This document shows positions 1-8,840 of a DNA stretch of 22,545 nucleotides, piece after piece. Each line of letters begins with the position of its first letter. Position 1 is the stretch's first letter. The notes below the pieces were generated by a model. The model did no database searches. It was not told the DNA's origin and saw nothing but the letters and a program-made list of their open reading frames with translations. The stretch covers positions 1-22,545 of the forward strand of contig JABSPR010000141.1 of assembly GCA_013214975.1 (NCBI GenBank). Direction: 5' to 3'. The translations under genes were made by a program, and so were the position numbers. The stretch is from Flavobacteriales bacterium. GTDB taxonomy: Bacteria > Bacteroidota > Bacteroidia > DT-38.

Positions 1-2
1 AT

Positions 3-326
3 GCTCCAGAGCATTTAATCCTTTGCGCAGATGAGCAGGATTATTTCGTCGATAATGTAATTAATGCGGGTTCGGTTTTTATTGGAGAATATACTCCTGA
101 ATCGGCAGGTGATTATGCATCAGGGACAAATCACACTTTACCTACAAATGGGTATGCTTCTGCTTATAGTGGTGTATCTGTAGATAGTTTTGTGAAAAAA
201 ATCACCTATCAAAAGATAACAAAAGAAGGGTTAAGGAAATTAGGACCAGTAATCGAAATCATGGCTGAGGCCGAAGAATTGATTGGTCACAAGAATGCTG
301 TAAGTGTTAGATTGAAGACATTGTAA
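3..326 (+). CDS. hisD: Histidinol dehydrogenase, C-terminal part (cut by the window edge)
   Basis: This is the last 107 codons of histidinol dehydrogenase, which oxidises L-histidinol to L-histidine with two NAD+ in the cytoplasm. The reading frame is open from base 3 to a TAA at 324-326. It begins with APEHL, the conserved segment of the family that carries catalytic Glu and His residues. Further on come the SAGDYASGTNHTLPT block (the family's GPNHVLPT-like loop) and a terminal region with a conserved GH (IGHKNAV). The 5' part, and presumably hisG, lie outside the window. The stop codon overlaps the hisC start by one base (TAATG), which indicates translational coupling. Identity is certain from motif order and position at the head of the his operon. 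Confidence 0.95.
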   Translation, partial: APEHLILCADEQDYFVDNVINAGSVFIGEYTPESAGDYASGTNHTLPTNGYASAYSGVSVDSFVKKITYQKITKEGLRKLGPVIEIMAEAEELIGHKNAVSVRLKTL

Positions 327-1381
327 TGTTTGATTTAGATAAAATAGTTAGAAGTAATATCAAAGCAGTTACTGCGTATTCGTCTGCTCGAGATGAATTT
401 AGCGGTGAGGCTAAGATATGGCTTGATGCAAATGAAAATGCCTTGGGATCTGCCACGGATAAGAATTACAATCGATATCCTGACCCTGCACAATCTGCTA
501 TTAAAACTCGATTGAAAGCAATAAAAGGTGTTTCTGAAGATCAAATATTTTTAGGAAATGGAAGCGATGAGGCAATAGATCTTTTAGTCAGAGCTTTCTG
601 CGAGCCGGGTCAGGATAACATAATTATCCTGCCTCCTACATATGGGATGTATACTGTGTCTGCCGCTATAAACAACGTTGAAGTAAAAGAAGTGCCTTTG
701 ACCGATTCGTTCGAATTAGATACAGAAAAAATTATTGATTCTATAGATTCAAAAACTAAACTTCTTTTTGTTTGTTCTCCGAATAATCCAACTGGAAATT
801 GCCTTGCAAAGGAGTCTATTAAAATCTTGTTGAATAACTTCAATGGCTTGGTAGTTATTGACGAAGCATACATTGATTTTGAAGAGGATAAAAGTTGGTT
901 GAAGGAATTAGATGCTTATTCAAACTTGGTGATAATGCAAACGTTTTCAAAAGCTTGGGGGTTAGCTGGAATTCGATTAGGAATGGCCTTTGCAAGCGAA
1001 GAAATTATCGATATTTTAAACAGAATTAAACCACCTTATAATATAAACCAAGTTACCCAGGATATTGCATTGGACGCGTTGTCAGAAGTAAATATTGCTA
1101 AGAAAAACGAGATGGTTGCATTTTTAAATGCAGAGAAATTATTATTGGGTCTTCAGCTTAGAAAAATAAGTCAGGTCCAAAAGGTTTATCCATCTGATTC
1201 TAACTTTTTACTTGTAAAAATGTATAATGCCAAATTGATTTACGATCAGTTGGTAAGCAATGAAATTGTGGTGAGAGATAGGTCAAAAGTTTTATTGTGT
1301 GATAACTGTTTAAGAATCACAATTGGAACAGAAGAAGAAAACGAAGCGCTTATAAACGCATTAGAAAATATTATATCATGA
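326..1381 (+). CDS. hisC: Histidinol-phosphate aminotransferase
   Basis: This is a PLP-dependent class I/II aminotransferase converting imidazole acetol-phosphate and glutamate to histidinol phosphate. The 351 residues match the usual family length. Visible motifs are LDANEN near residues 33-38 (substrate end), NPTG at 154-157, DEAY at 179-182 (the Asp that contacts the pyridine nitrogen), and TFSKAWGLAGIRLG with the Schiff-base Lys at about 209. The ATG shares its first base with the hisD stop, and the gene's TGA overlaps the hisB ATG by four bases, so it is embedded in the his operon. The alternative, another aromatic aminotransferase of the same fold, is ruled out in practice by the operon context. 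Confidence 0.96.
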   Translation: MFDLDKIVRSNIKAVTAYSSARDEFSGEAKIWLDANENALGSATDKNYNRYPDPAQSAIKTRLKAIKGVSEDQIFLGNGSDEAIDLLVRAFCEPGQDNIIILPPTYGMYTVSAAINNVEVKEVPLTDSFELDTEKIIDSIDSKTKLLFVCSPNNPTGNCLAKESIKILLNNFNGLVVIDEAYIDFEEDKSWLKELDAYSNLVIMQTFSKAWGLAGIRLGMAFASEEIIDILNRIKPPYNINQVTQDIALDALSEVNIAKKNEMVAFLNAEKLLLGLQLRKISQVQKVYPSDSNFLLVKMYNAKLIYDQLVSNEIVVRDRSKVLLCDNCLRITIGTEEENEALINALENIIS

Positions 1382-2466
1382 GTAAAAAAGTATTATTTAT
1401 AGATAGAGATGGTACAATAATCCTTGAGCCGGCCGATGAGCAAATTGATGCTTTCGAAAAGCTTCGGTTTTATCCAGGCGTGATCAAGAACTTAGCATTT
1501 ATTGCGAGCAACTTGGATTACGAGTTGGTGATGGTAAGTAATCAAGATGGATTGGGAACGGACTCTTTTCCAGAAGAGACATTCTGGCCGACACACAATT
1601 TGATTTTGGATATTTTGAAATCAGAAGGTATTGAGTTTTCAGAGATACTTATTGATAAATCTTTGCCTGCAGATAATGCTCCAACCCGGAAGCCAAGAAC
1701 AGGAATGATGACGGCATATTTGGAAGGGGATTACGATTTAGCCAACTCTTTTGTAATTGGAGATCGAGCAACAGATGTAGAGCTTGCTAAAAATATGGGG
1801 ACAGGCTCAATCTTTATTGGAGATCAAAACGATGAAGCCTCTCTGTCTACTAAAAGTTGGGATGAGATTTATACATTTTTAAAGAAGTCACTGCGAAAAA
1901 CAACAATTACTAGAAAAACTAGCGAGACGGATATTAATATAGATCTAGTCCTAGATGGAACTGGTATTGGCAGGATGGATACCGGTATTGATTTCTTTGA
2001 TCATATGTTGGAGCAAATTTCTAAACATGCAAGTTTAGATTTGAGTGTTATCGTGAAAGGGGATTTGAACATAGATGAGCACCACACGATAGAAGATACT
2101 GCAATTGCATTAGGAGAAGCTTTCGCAAAGGCATTAGGGAATAAAATGGGTATCCAAAGATATGGGTACTGTTTGCCTATGGATGACTGTTTAGCTCAAG
2201 TAGCAATCGATTTTGGTGGTAGAAATTGGTTAGAATGGGATGCTGAGTTCAAGCGCGAAATGATTGGTAAAATGCCAACAGAAATGTTCTTCCATTTCTT
2301 TAAATCCTTTACGGATGGAGCGAAATGTAACTTGAACATCAAGGCTGAGGGAGAAAATGAACACCACAAGATCGAAGCAATTTTTAAGGCCTTAGCTAAA
2401 GCAATTGGAATGGCGGTAGCTCAAACGGGGAAAGATCAAATACCTAGTACCAAAGGAGTATTGTAG
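1378..2466 (+). CDS. hisB: Bifunctional histidinol-phosphatase / imidazoleglycerol-phosphate dehydratase
   Basis: This is a two-domain enzyme catalysing two non-adjacent steps of histidine synthesis. Residues 1 to about 170 are a HAD phosphatase: DRDGT at 9-13 has nucleophile Asp9 and acid/base Asp11, SNQDG lies at 54-58, RKP at 104-106, and GDRATD at 129-134. Residues about 175-362 are the dehydratase, with FFDHMLEQ at 206-213 and the metal-binding DEHHTIED (233-240) and NEHHKIE (327-333) motifs, and it ends in the typical STKGVL tail. The fused form is known in enterobacteria and Bacteroidota. In the phosphatase domain, the loop at 92-106 lacks the Cys/His zinc ligands seen in the E. coli enzyme (see findings). 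The start overlaps hisC by four bases. Confidence 0.96.
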   Translation: MSKKVLFIDRDGTIILEPADEQIDAFEKLRFYPGVIKNLAFIASNLDYELVMVSNQDGLGTDSFPEETFWPTHNLILDILKSEGIEFSEILIDKSLPADNAPTRKPRTGMMTAYLEGDYDLANSFVIGDRATDVELAKNMGTGSIFIGDQNDEASLSTKSWDEIYTFLKKSLRKTTITRKTSETDINIDLVLDGTGIGRMDTGIDFFDHMLEQISKHASLDLSVIVKGDLNIDEHHTIEDTAIALGEAFAKALGNKMGIQRYGYCLPMDDCLAQVAIDFGGRNWLEWDAEFKREMIGKMPTEMFFHFFKSFTDGAKCNLNIKAEGENEHHKIEAIFKALAKAIGMAVAQTGKDQIPSTKGVL

Positions 2467-2468
2467 AA

Positions 2469-3053
2469 ATGGAGATTGCAATTATTAAATATAATTCGGG
2501 CAATGTGCAGTCTGTGAAGAATGCCATGGACCGTATTGGTGTGGATACGATCGTGACAGATGACATCAAAATCATTGAGAGTGCCGATAAAGTAATTTTT
2601 CCAGGTGTGGGAGAAGCTAGCACCGCTATGTCTTATTTGAAGGAAAGAGGCTTGGATGAAGTGCTTATGAACTTGAAGCAACCCGTTCTTGGCATCTGCC
2701 TGGGTTTGCAATTAATGTGTAATTACAGCGAAGAGGGAGATACGGATTGCATGGGAATCTTTGATATTGATGTAAAGAAATTTCCACCAAAGGATAAAGT
2801 GCCTCACATGGGTTGGAATACAATTACAAACCTTACTGGAGACTTATATATAGACATCAAAGAAGAGAGTTATGTCTACTTTGTACATAGCTTCTATGCG
2901 GAGCAATCGGATAATGCCATCTCGCAAACAGATTTTATATTACCATACAGCTCAAGTATTCAGAAAGATAATTTTTATGCTACACAGTTTCACTTGGAGA
3001 AAAGTGGAGAGATTGGACAGCAGATATTAAAGAATTTTATAGCGATTAAGTAG
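2469..3053 (+). CDS. hisH: Imidazole glycerol-phosphate synthase, glutaminase subunit
   Basis: This is a class I glutamine amidotransferase of 194 residues that hydrolyses glutamine and passes ammonia to HisF for ring closure of PRFAR to imidazole glycerol phosphate. The catalytic triad is visible: Cys77 in GICLGLQLM, with His175 and Glu177 in TQFHLEKSG. PGVGEA near 45-50 forms the oxyanion region, and VPHMGWN (111-117) and YFVHSFYA (137-144) are HisH-specific. It starts two bases after the hisB stop and is followed with zero spacing by hisA. The partner, hisF, is two genes downstream, so both subunits of the heterodimer come from one transcript. Confidence 0.96.
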   Translation: MEIAIIKYNSGNVQSVKNAMDRIGVDTIVTDDIKIIESADKVIFPGVGEASTAMSYLKERGLDEVLMNLKQPVLGICLGLQLMCNYSEEGDTDCMGIFDIDVKKFPPKDKVPHMGWNTITNLTGDLYIDIKEESYVYFVHSFYAEQSDNAISQTDFILPYSSSIQKDNFYATQFHLEKSGEIGQQILKNFIAIK

Positions 3054-3767
3054 ATGAGAATTATTCCAGCGATAGATTTGATTGATGGTAAGTGCGTGCG
3101 ATTAACACAGGGCGATTACAATCAGAAGAAAATATACAACGAAAGCCCATTGGAGGTTGCTAAGGAATTCGAGGCTGCAGGTATTGAATATTTGCACCTT
3201 GTAGATTTGGATGGTGCTAAAGCAGGTCATGTTGTAAACATTGATGTAATTGAAACAATCTGTAAGAACACAAACTTGAAAGTTGATTTCGGAGGAGGTA
3301 TTCAAAGCAATGAGGATATTGAAAAGGTTTTTAATTGTGGTGTAAAGCAGATCACAGGAGGAAGTATAGCTGTTCGAAACCAAGATATGTTTATCGGTTG
3401 GATTAAGAAATATGGAACTGAGAAGATCATTTTGGGAGCTGATGTTATCGGAACTAAAATTGCTATTTCTGGATGGCAAGAAGAGACAACAACGGAATTG
3501 GTAGACTTCTTGTCTTTCTATGTAGAGAAAGGCATTCAATATGTAATATGTACCGATGTAGCAAAAGATGGTTTGCTAGCAGGAACTTCAATGGCTCTTT
3601 ATACAGAGTTGATGAGTCAGTTTCCAGCACTTAAGCTAATCGCTAGTGGAGGTGTTACGAATTTGGAAGAATTGGATGTACTTAAAGAAATAAATGTAGA
3701 TGGTGCTATCATCGGCAAAGCGATTTATGAAGGAAAAATTAAAATTGAGGACTTAGCGGTCGTATAG
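3054..3767 (+). CDS. hisA: ProFAR isomerase
   Basis: This is a (beta/alpha)8-barrel enzyme, 1-(5-phosphoribosyl)-5-[(5-phosphoribosylamino)methylideneamino]imidazole-4-carboxamide isomerase, which opens the aminoaldose ring of ProFAR to PRFAR by an Amadori rearrangement. Its 237 residues are normal for the family. Asp8 in IPAIDLIDGKCVRL is the usual general base and Asp130 in GADVIG matches the general acid. Phosphate-binding glycine loops appear as FGGGIQ (79-84) and SGGV, and TDVAKDG lies near 167-173. The ATG follows the hisH stop directly (TAGATG). The resemblance to hisF reflects the known common ancestry of the two barrels, not a recent duplication. Confidence 0.96.
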   Translation: MRIIPAIDLIDGKCVRLTQGDYNQKKIYNESPLEVAKEFEAAGIEYLHLVDLDGAKAGHVVNIDVIETICKNTNLKVDFGGGIQSNEDIEKVFNCGVKQITGGSIAVRNQDMFIGWIKKYGTEKIILGADVIGTKIAISGWQEETTTELVDFLSFYVEKGIQYVICTDVAKDGLLAGTSMALYTELMSQFPALKLIASGGVTNLEELDVLKEINVDGAIIGKAIYEGKIKIEDLAVV

Positions 3768-3769
3768 TT

Positions 3770-4525
3770 ATGCTTACGAAAAGGATTATACCCTGTTTGG
3801 ATATCAAGAATGGAAGAACCGTTAAAGGGGTTAACTTCCTAGAACTTAGGGATGCTGGCGATCCTGTAGAGCTTGGACGTGCTTATGCCGAACAAGGAGC
3901 CGATGAGCTCACATTTTTAGATATTACGGCAACAATTGAGGGTAGATCTACTTTCGTGGAATTAGTAAAGAGAATATCAAAAGAGGTTAATATTCCATTT
4001 ACTGTTGGAGGAGGAGTTTCTAGTATTCAAGATGTTGGTGTTTTGTTAAATTCAGGGGCGGATAAGATTACCATCAATTCTGCTGCGGTTAAAAATCCAG
4101 AGTTGATCACCGAATTAGCAAATGAGTTTGGAAGTCAATGTATTGTAGTTGCAATTGATACGAAATTCGAAAATGACCAATGGATGGTCTATACGCACGG
4201 AGGAAGAAAGGTAACTAAGAAAGAAACCATTGAATGGGCTGCAGAAATTGAATCGAGAGGAGGAGGAGAAATCTTGCTTACTTCCATGAACAATGATGGA
4301 ACGAAAGGTGGATTTTCATGTGATATTACAAAGGATGTTTCTGAGGCGACAAATATTCCGATTATAGCATCAGGAGGAGCTGGTTCTATGGAGCACTTTT
4401 TAGAAGTATTTAATGATGCGGAAGCAGATGCAGGTTTGGCTGCTAGCATTTTCCATTTTAAGGAAATAGAAATCCAAAAATTGAAGCAATATTTGTACGA
4501 AAATAATGTCCCGATGAGGATATAA
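3770..4525 (+). CDS. hisF: Imidazole glycerol-phosphate synthase, cyclase subunit
   Basis: This is the (beta/alpha)8-barrel cyclase that uses ammonia from HisH to convert PRFAR into imidazole glycerol phosphate and AICAR (which is recycled to purines). It has 251 residues. The two catalytic aspartates are seen as Asp11 in IPCLDIKNGRTVKGVNF and Asp130 in VAIDTK. Phosphate-binding loops are VGGGVSS (near 79-85) and ASGGAGS in the C-terminal half, and the typical LLTSMNNDGTKGGF segment is intact. The gap to hisA is two bases and to hisIE four bases. Nothing is unusual. Confidence 0.97.
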   Translation: MLTKRIIPCLDIKNGRTVKGVNFLELRDAGDPVELGRAYAEQGADELTFLDITATIEGRSTFVELVKRISKEVNIPFTVGGGVSSIQDVGVLLNSGADKITINSAAVKNPELITELANEFGSQCIVVAIDTKFENDQWMVYTHGGRKVTKKETIEWAAEIESRGGGEILLTSMNNDGTKGGFSCDITKDVSEATNIPIIASGGAGSMEHFLEVFNDAEADAGLAASIFHFKEIEIQKLKQYLYENNVPMRI

Positions 4526-4529
4526 GGTT

Positions 4530-5126
4530 ATGGAAGTAGATTTTAATAAAGGAGATGGCTTAGTGCCCGTTATCATTCAAGACAATGAAACCAATAAGGT
4601 TTTAATGTTGGGTTATATGAATGAGGAAGCGTTAACCAAAACGAAAGAAGAGAATAAGGTAACATTCTTTAGTAGGTCTAAAAATAGGCTATGGACAAAG
4701 GGTGAGGAATCAGGTAATTTCCTGATTGTCGAAGAAATTTTAGTCGATTGCGATAATGATACAATTCTTATTAAAGCGTTGCCTAAAGGCCCAACATGTC
4801 ATACTGGGGATGATACTTGCTTCAAAGAAGTAAATGATAATAGTGATGCTTTTTTAACTTATTTGGAAGGTGTAATTAAAGACCGGAAAGAAAACGGCCC
4901 AGGCGAGTCTTATACTAATTCATTGTTTCAGAAAGGGATGAATAAAGTTGCCCAGAAAGTGGGAGAAGAGGCTGTTGAGTTGGTTATTGAAGCGATGATG
5001 GAGAATAATGAAGCTGATTTTAGAAATGAAGCGGCCGATTTAATATTCCATTACCTTGTACTACTTCGTGCTCGTGGAGTAGATTTATCGGAAATAACAG
5101 CAGTATTAAAAGAGCGACATAAGTAA
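4530..5126 (+). CDS. hisI: Bifunctional phosphoribosyl-AMP cyclohydrolase / phosphoribosyl-ATP pyrophosphatase
   Basis: This is a fused HisI-HisE protein of 198 residues (often written hisIE) catalysing the second and third steps of histidine synthesis. The cyclohydrolase domain, residues 1 to about 105, shows MLGYMNEEAL (26-35), the SRSKNRLWTKGE segment, DCDND (73-77), and a GPTCHTGDDTCF block (87-98) with the metal-binding cysteines. The pyrophosphohydrolase domain, about 108-198, shows SYTNSLF, the helical GEEAVELVIEA (145-155) and NEAADLIFH (166-174) acidic motifs that bind Mg2+. It is the last his gene and is followed eight bases later by the permease gene, with no terminator visible between them. 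Confidence 0.96.
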   Translation: MEVDFNKGDGLVPVIIQDNETNKVLMLGYMNEEALTKTKEENKVTFFSRSKNRLWTKGEESGNFLIVEEILVDCDNDTILIKALPKGPTCHTGDDTCFKEVNDNSDAFLTYLEGVIKDRKENGPGESYTNSLFQKGMNKVAQKVGEEAVELVIEAMMENNEADFRNEAADLIFHYLVLLRARGVDLSEITAVLKERHK

Positions 5127-5134
5127 GCAGAAAG

Positions 5135-6901
5135 ATGACTTTTGATATAGTAATTGTACTATTAGTAATCGTATTTCTTATTGTATTCCTTTATACAGGA
5201 TACCTTAGGCCAGCACTTACATTTGTTATTGCGATAACAACTTTTATTCTTACAGGAATTTTAGAACCGAAAGAGGCTTTGGCCGGTTTCGCAAATGAGC
5301 AACTAGCGGTTATAATGTTGCTCCTTACAATTGGTAACGTAATTCAAAAAACGTCCTTTAATGATTTCTTGTTTAAGCAGGTTTTTAGTGGGGTAAAAAC
5401 AAAGAATGGTTTTATGGCTCGGATGATGATTGCTGTTGCCACAATATCAGCATTCTTTAATAATACTCCGCTTGTGGCTCTTGTGATGCCTAACGTTTAC
5501 GATTGGTGTAAGAAGAATGATATATCCCCTTCAAAATTATTGATCCCCCTTTCTTATGCTGCGATATTAGGGGGATGTGTTACTTTAATTGGTACTTCAA
5601 CAAACCTTATTGTGAACGGAATAGCTATGGAAAATGGTTTACCGTCCTTAGATATTTTTGATTTTTTCTACGTTGGATTTCCAATGATGATTGTTGGAAT
5701 CATCTTTCTGATGATTTTTGGAAATAAACTTTTACCAGATAATGATGTTGTAAGTGAGCATTTTGAAAAAAGCTCACGTGAGTATCTCATTGAAACTCAT
5801 GTTTCTTTTGAATCTGTTCTCATAGGGCAGACTATCGAAGAAGCAAATCTTAGAAACCTAAAGGATTTATTCTTGGTAGAAATTGTTAGAGGTAAACAAA
5901 AAATCACACCTGTTGCTCCTGATGAGAAAATTCATACTGGGGATAAATTAATTTTTACTGGTAATACAGAAGCAGTAGCGGATTTCATAAACCCTATTGA
6001 AGGACTTGGTTTGCCGGAAGAGGCTGAACTTCGTGAGCAAGGAAATATTGATGTTACTGAGGTTATTATATCGCAAAACTCGAGTCTGTCTGGCAGAAAA
6101 ATTAAAAACACAGACTTTCGTGGAAAGTATAATGGTTCTGTTATCGCAGTACATAGAAATGGGGATAAGCTGTCTGGGAAAATTGGTGATATTATTTTGA
6201 AGGCTGGAGATGTTCTGCTTGTTCTCGCTGGTAGTGATTTTGTTAAACGCGCTAGTGTTGGTCAGGCGTTTTATTTTATGGACAAAGTACGTGAATATAG
6301 CAATGTAGACGTACGTAAGGTAGGAGTGCTTATTACCGGAATCATATTAGCAATAGGGCTATCTGCCTTAGGATATGTCCCATTGTTTTCATCACTAGCG
6401 GTTCTTTTAATATTAATTGTGACATTGAAAATTGCCACGTTTCCTTCAATCAAACAGAGCATAGATTTTAATCTGTTGTTTATTATTGGACTTGGATTGG
6501 CGCTGGGAAAGGCTATGCAAAATTCCGGAGCGGATTCTCTAATTGCCGAGGGTTTTCATATGATTATCGAGCCATTAGGAGTGATGGGCTTATTTATTAG
6601 TTTGTTTTTAGTTACGAATGTGTTATCGTCTTTTATGACAGGAAAGGCAGCAGTTGCTCTTATGTTTCCGGTAGGACTTGCGATAATTACGGAATTGGGT
6701 ATACCTCACGAACCATTTGTATTGTTGATTGCATTCTCTGCATCCGCTAACTTTTTAACTCCAATTGGATATCAAACTAACCTTATGGTATATGGCCCAG
6801 GAGGATATTCGTTTGGAGATTTTTTCAAAATAGGATTACCTCTCACATTAATCTATATGATTACTTGTGTGTTGATCTTAATGTACACGTATAATTTATA
6901 A
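5135..6901 (+). CDS. SLC13-family permease with two RCK_C (TrkA_C) domains, probable sulfate transporter
   Basis: This is an inner-membrane protein of 588 residues. The N-terminal half (about 1-200) has several hydrophobic segments, the FFNNTP motif (107-112) and the GTSTNLIV signature (153-160). Two soluble RCK_C/TrkA_C-like domains sit at roughly 218-285 and 306-372. The C-terminal half (about 395-588) repeats the transporter fold, with LTPIGYQTNLMV at 541-552. This permease/RCK_C/permease layout is that of the SLC13/ArsB-like family that includes the Chlamydomonas SLT Na+/sulfate transporters. The immediate neighbour cysQ, two bases downstream, makes sulfate the best guess for the substrate, but dicarboxylate, phosphate or another anion is possible. 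In the second half the usual Asn-containing hairpin reads MTGKAA. Confidence 0.85.
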   Translation: MTFDIVIVLLVIVFLIVFLYTGYLRPALTFVIAITTFILTGILEPKEALAGFANEQLAVIMLLLTIGNVIQKTSFNDFLFKQVFSGVKTKNGFMARMMIAVATISAFFNNTPLVALVMPNVYDWCKKNDISPSKLLIPLSYAAILGGCVTLIGTSTNLIVNGIAMENGLPSLDIFDFFYVGFPMMIVGIIFLMIFGNKLLPDNDVVSEHFEKSSREYLIETHVSFESVLIGQTIEEANLRNLKDLFLVEIVRGKQKITPVAPDEKIHTGDKLIFTGNTEAVADFINPIEGLGLPEEAELREQGNIDVTEVIISQNSSLSGRKIKNTDFRGKYNGSVIAVHRNGDKLSGKIGDIILKAGDVLLVLAGSDFVKRASVGQAFYFMDKVREYSNVDVRKVGVLITGIILAIGLSALGYVPLFSSLAVLLILIVTLKIATFPSIKQSIDFNLLFIIGLGLALGKAMQNSGADSLIAEGFHMIIEPLGVMGLFISLFLVTNVLSSFMTGKAAVALMFPVGLAIITELGIPHEPFVLLIAFSASANFLTPIGYQTNLMVYGPGGYSFGDFFKIGLPLTLIYMITCVLILMYTYNL

Positions 6902-6903
6902 TA

Positions 6904-7707
6904 ATGGCAGATTTGAATAGCTTGCTTTTAGCAGCAGTGGAGGCCAGTTTAGAAGCTGGAAAAGAAATAATGGATGTATATAAATCAGATGATTTAGGCG
7001 TTGAGATTAAAGAAGATAATTCTCCTTTAACATTAGCGGATAAAAGGGGTAATGACAAGATCATGGAAATCCTTGAAAGTACCAATTTGCCTACGCTAAG
7101 CGAAGAGGGTAAAAGCATTGCTTACGATGAAAGAAAGGATTGGGAAATGTTTTGGATGATTGATCCTTTAGATGGTACGAAAGAGTTTGTGAAACGAAAT
7201 GGAGAGTTTACCGTTAATATTGCTCTAATCAAGGCAAACACACCAGTCATGGGCGTAATTTACGTTCCTGTTAAAGAGGAACTGTATTTTTCATCGGAAG
7301 AGATAGGAGCTTACAAACTAGATGACATTACATCATTAGGGGATTTATCTATAGATGATTTGATATCTAAGTCAGATAAACTTCCAAAGGGAAATGGGAG
7401 CACTAAGTTTACTGTTGTAGGAAGTCGATCACACAAGTCGGTAGAAACAGAAGAATGTATTAATCAACTTTCTGAAAAGCATGGCGATATTGAAATGCTT
7501 TCTATTGGTAGTTCTTTAAAGCTTTGTATGGTTGCCGAAGGAAGGGCTAATGTTTATCCAAGATATGCGCCTACTATGGAATGGGATACAGCGGCAGGGC
7601 ATGCTATAGCGTTAGGAGCGGACAAAAATGTAATCGATTACTCTACGAATGAACCGATGTTATACAATAAAGAGAATCTATTAAACAATTGGTTTACAGT
7701 ACAGTAG
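6904..7707 (+). CDS. cysQ: 3'(2'),5'-bisphosphate nucleotidase
   Basis: This is an inositol-monophosphatase superfamily enzyme of 267 residues that removes the 3' phosphate of PAP (and PAPS), the by-product of sulfate assimilation. The Mg2+ site is visible: Asp46 in LTLADKRGND, Glu67/Glu68 in LSEEG, the DPLDGT motif at 87-92 and Asp228 in MEWDTAAGHAI. It starts two bases after the SLC13 permease stop, so both are probably translated from one message, which suits a sulfur-assimilation role. Inositol-1-phosphatase is the alternative, but the TKEFVKRNGEFTVNIALI segment after DPLDGT is typical of CysQ. A 40-base gap to gmd follows, in which no clear promoter or terminator is seen. Confidence 0.92.
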   Translation: MADLNSLLLAAVEASLEAGKEIMDVYKSDDLGVEIKEDNSPLTLADKRGNDKIMEILESTNLPTLSEEGKSIAYDERKDWEMFWMIDPLDGTKEFVKRNGEFTVNIALIKANTPVMGVIYVPVKEELYFSSEEIGAYKLDDITSLGDLSIDDLISKSDKLPKGNGSTKFTVVGSRSHKSVETEECINQLSEKHGDIEMLSIGSSLKLCMVAEGRANVYPRYAPTMEWDTAAGHAIALGADKNVIDYSTNEPMLYNKENLLNNWFTVQ

Positions 7708-7747
7708 GTCAAGTTAATTGTGGTAAATCCATAAAACTAAACAGGAT

Positions 7748-8836
7748 ATGGCGAAGAAAGCATTAATAACAGGCATTACAGGTCAGGATGGAGCATATTT
7801 GGCTGAGCTCTTACTAGGGAAGGGTTATGAGGTCCATGGGATCAAAAGAAGAAGCTCTTCTTTCAACACTAGCCGTATAGATCATTTGTACCAAGATCCG
7901 TTGGAAAATAATGTGAATTTTTATTTGCATTATGGTGATTTAACCGATTCTACCAATCTTATTAGAATAGTTCAGGACGTTCAACCAGATGAGATTTACA
8001 ATCTTGCTGCTCAGTCGCATGTAAAAGTATCTTTTGAAACACCTGAGTATACCGCGAATGCGGATGCAATAGGCTCTTTAAGGATTTTGGAGGCGATTCG
8101 TATTTTGAAATTAGAAAAAAAGACAAAATTCTATCAAGCCTCAACTTCCGAGATGTATGGTTTGGTACAAGAAGTTCCTCAAAGTGAAACAACACCTTTC
8201 TATCCAAGAAGTCCATATGGTGTTGCCAAATTGTATTCTTACTGGATCGTTAGAAATTATAGAGAGGCATATGGAATGCATGCTTCAAACGGAATTTTAT
8301 TTAACCATGAGAGTCCTATAAGAGGAGAGACTTTTGTGACTAGGAAAATTACACGTGGTGTAGTTCGAATTAAACTAGGCTTGCAGAAAAAGATCTTCTT
8401 GGGTAACATTAATGCGGAAAGAGATTGGGGACATGCAAAGGATTATGTTGAGGGCATGTGGAGGATGTTGCAACAAGAAGAGCCGGATGATTATGTTCTT
8501 GCAACTGGAGTTAAAGTAAGTGTTCGAGACTTTGTGAAAATGGCTTTCAAAGAAGTAGATATCGATATAAGGTGGGAAGGAGAGGCTGATAATGAGAAGG
8601 GAATTAATGTTGCCACTGGAGACGTAATTATTGAGGTAGATACCAAATATTATAGACCCACTGAAGTGGAAATTTTATTAGGCGATGCTTCTAAGGCGAA
8701 AAGGATCTTAGGCTGGGAGTCAACACATACTCTTGCCGATTTGGTAAAGGATATGGTTCAAAGTGATATGAAAGATGTTCAACGAGATAAATACTTATTA
8801 GACGGAGGTCATAAAGTAGTAGACTTTAACGAGTAG
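7748..8836 (+). CDS. gmd: GDP-mannose 4,6-dehydratase
   Basis: This is a short-chain dehydrogenase/reductase-fold enzyme of 362 residues converting GDP-D-mannose to GDP-4-keto-6-deoxymannose, the first step to GDP-L-fucose. The NADP-binding GxxGxxG is GITGQDG at 9-15, followed by the RRSSSFNTSRIDHLY segment. Catalytic residues Thr133, Glu135 (ASTSEMYG) and the YxxxK pair Tyr157/Lys161 (SPYGVAK) each lie one position from those of the E. coli enzyme. NHESPIRGETFVTRKITR is a family hallmark. The gene stops four bases before fcl, which performs the next step, so the pair forms a complete GDP-fucose module. Confidence 0.97.
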   Translation: MAKKALITGITGQDGAYLAELLLGKGYEVHGIKRRSSSFNTSRIDHLYQDPLENNVNFYLHYGDLTDSTNLIRIVQDVQPDEIYNLAAQSHVKVSFETPEYTANADAIGSLRILEAIRILKLEKKTKFYQASTSEMYGLVQEVPQSETTPFYPRSPYGVAKLYSYWIVRNYREAYGMHASNGILFNHESPIRGETFVTRKITRGVVRIKLGLQKKIFLGNINAERDWGHAKDYVEGMWRMLQQEEPDDYVLATGVKVSVRDFVKMAFKEVDIDIRWEGEADNEKGINVATGDVIIEVDTKYYRPTEVEILLGDASKAKRILGWESTHTLADLVKDMVQSDMKDVQRDKYLLDGGHKVVDFNE

Positions 8837-8840
8837 TTAG

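Noticed and set aside
3054..4525. hisA and hisF as a recent tandem duplication.
   Set aside because: Their similarity is limited to barrel motifs and reflects the well-known ancient common origin of these two enzymes.
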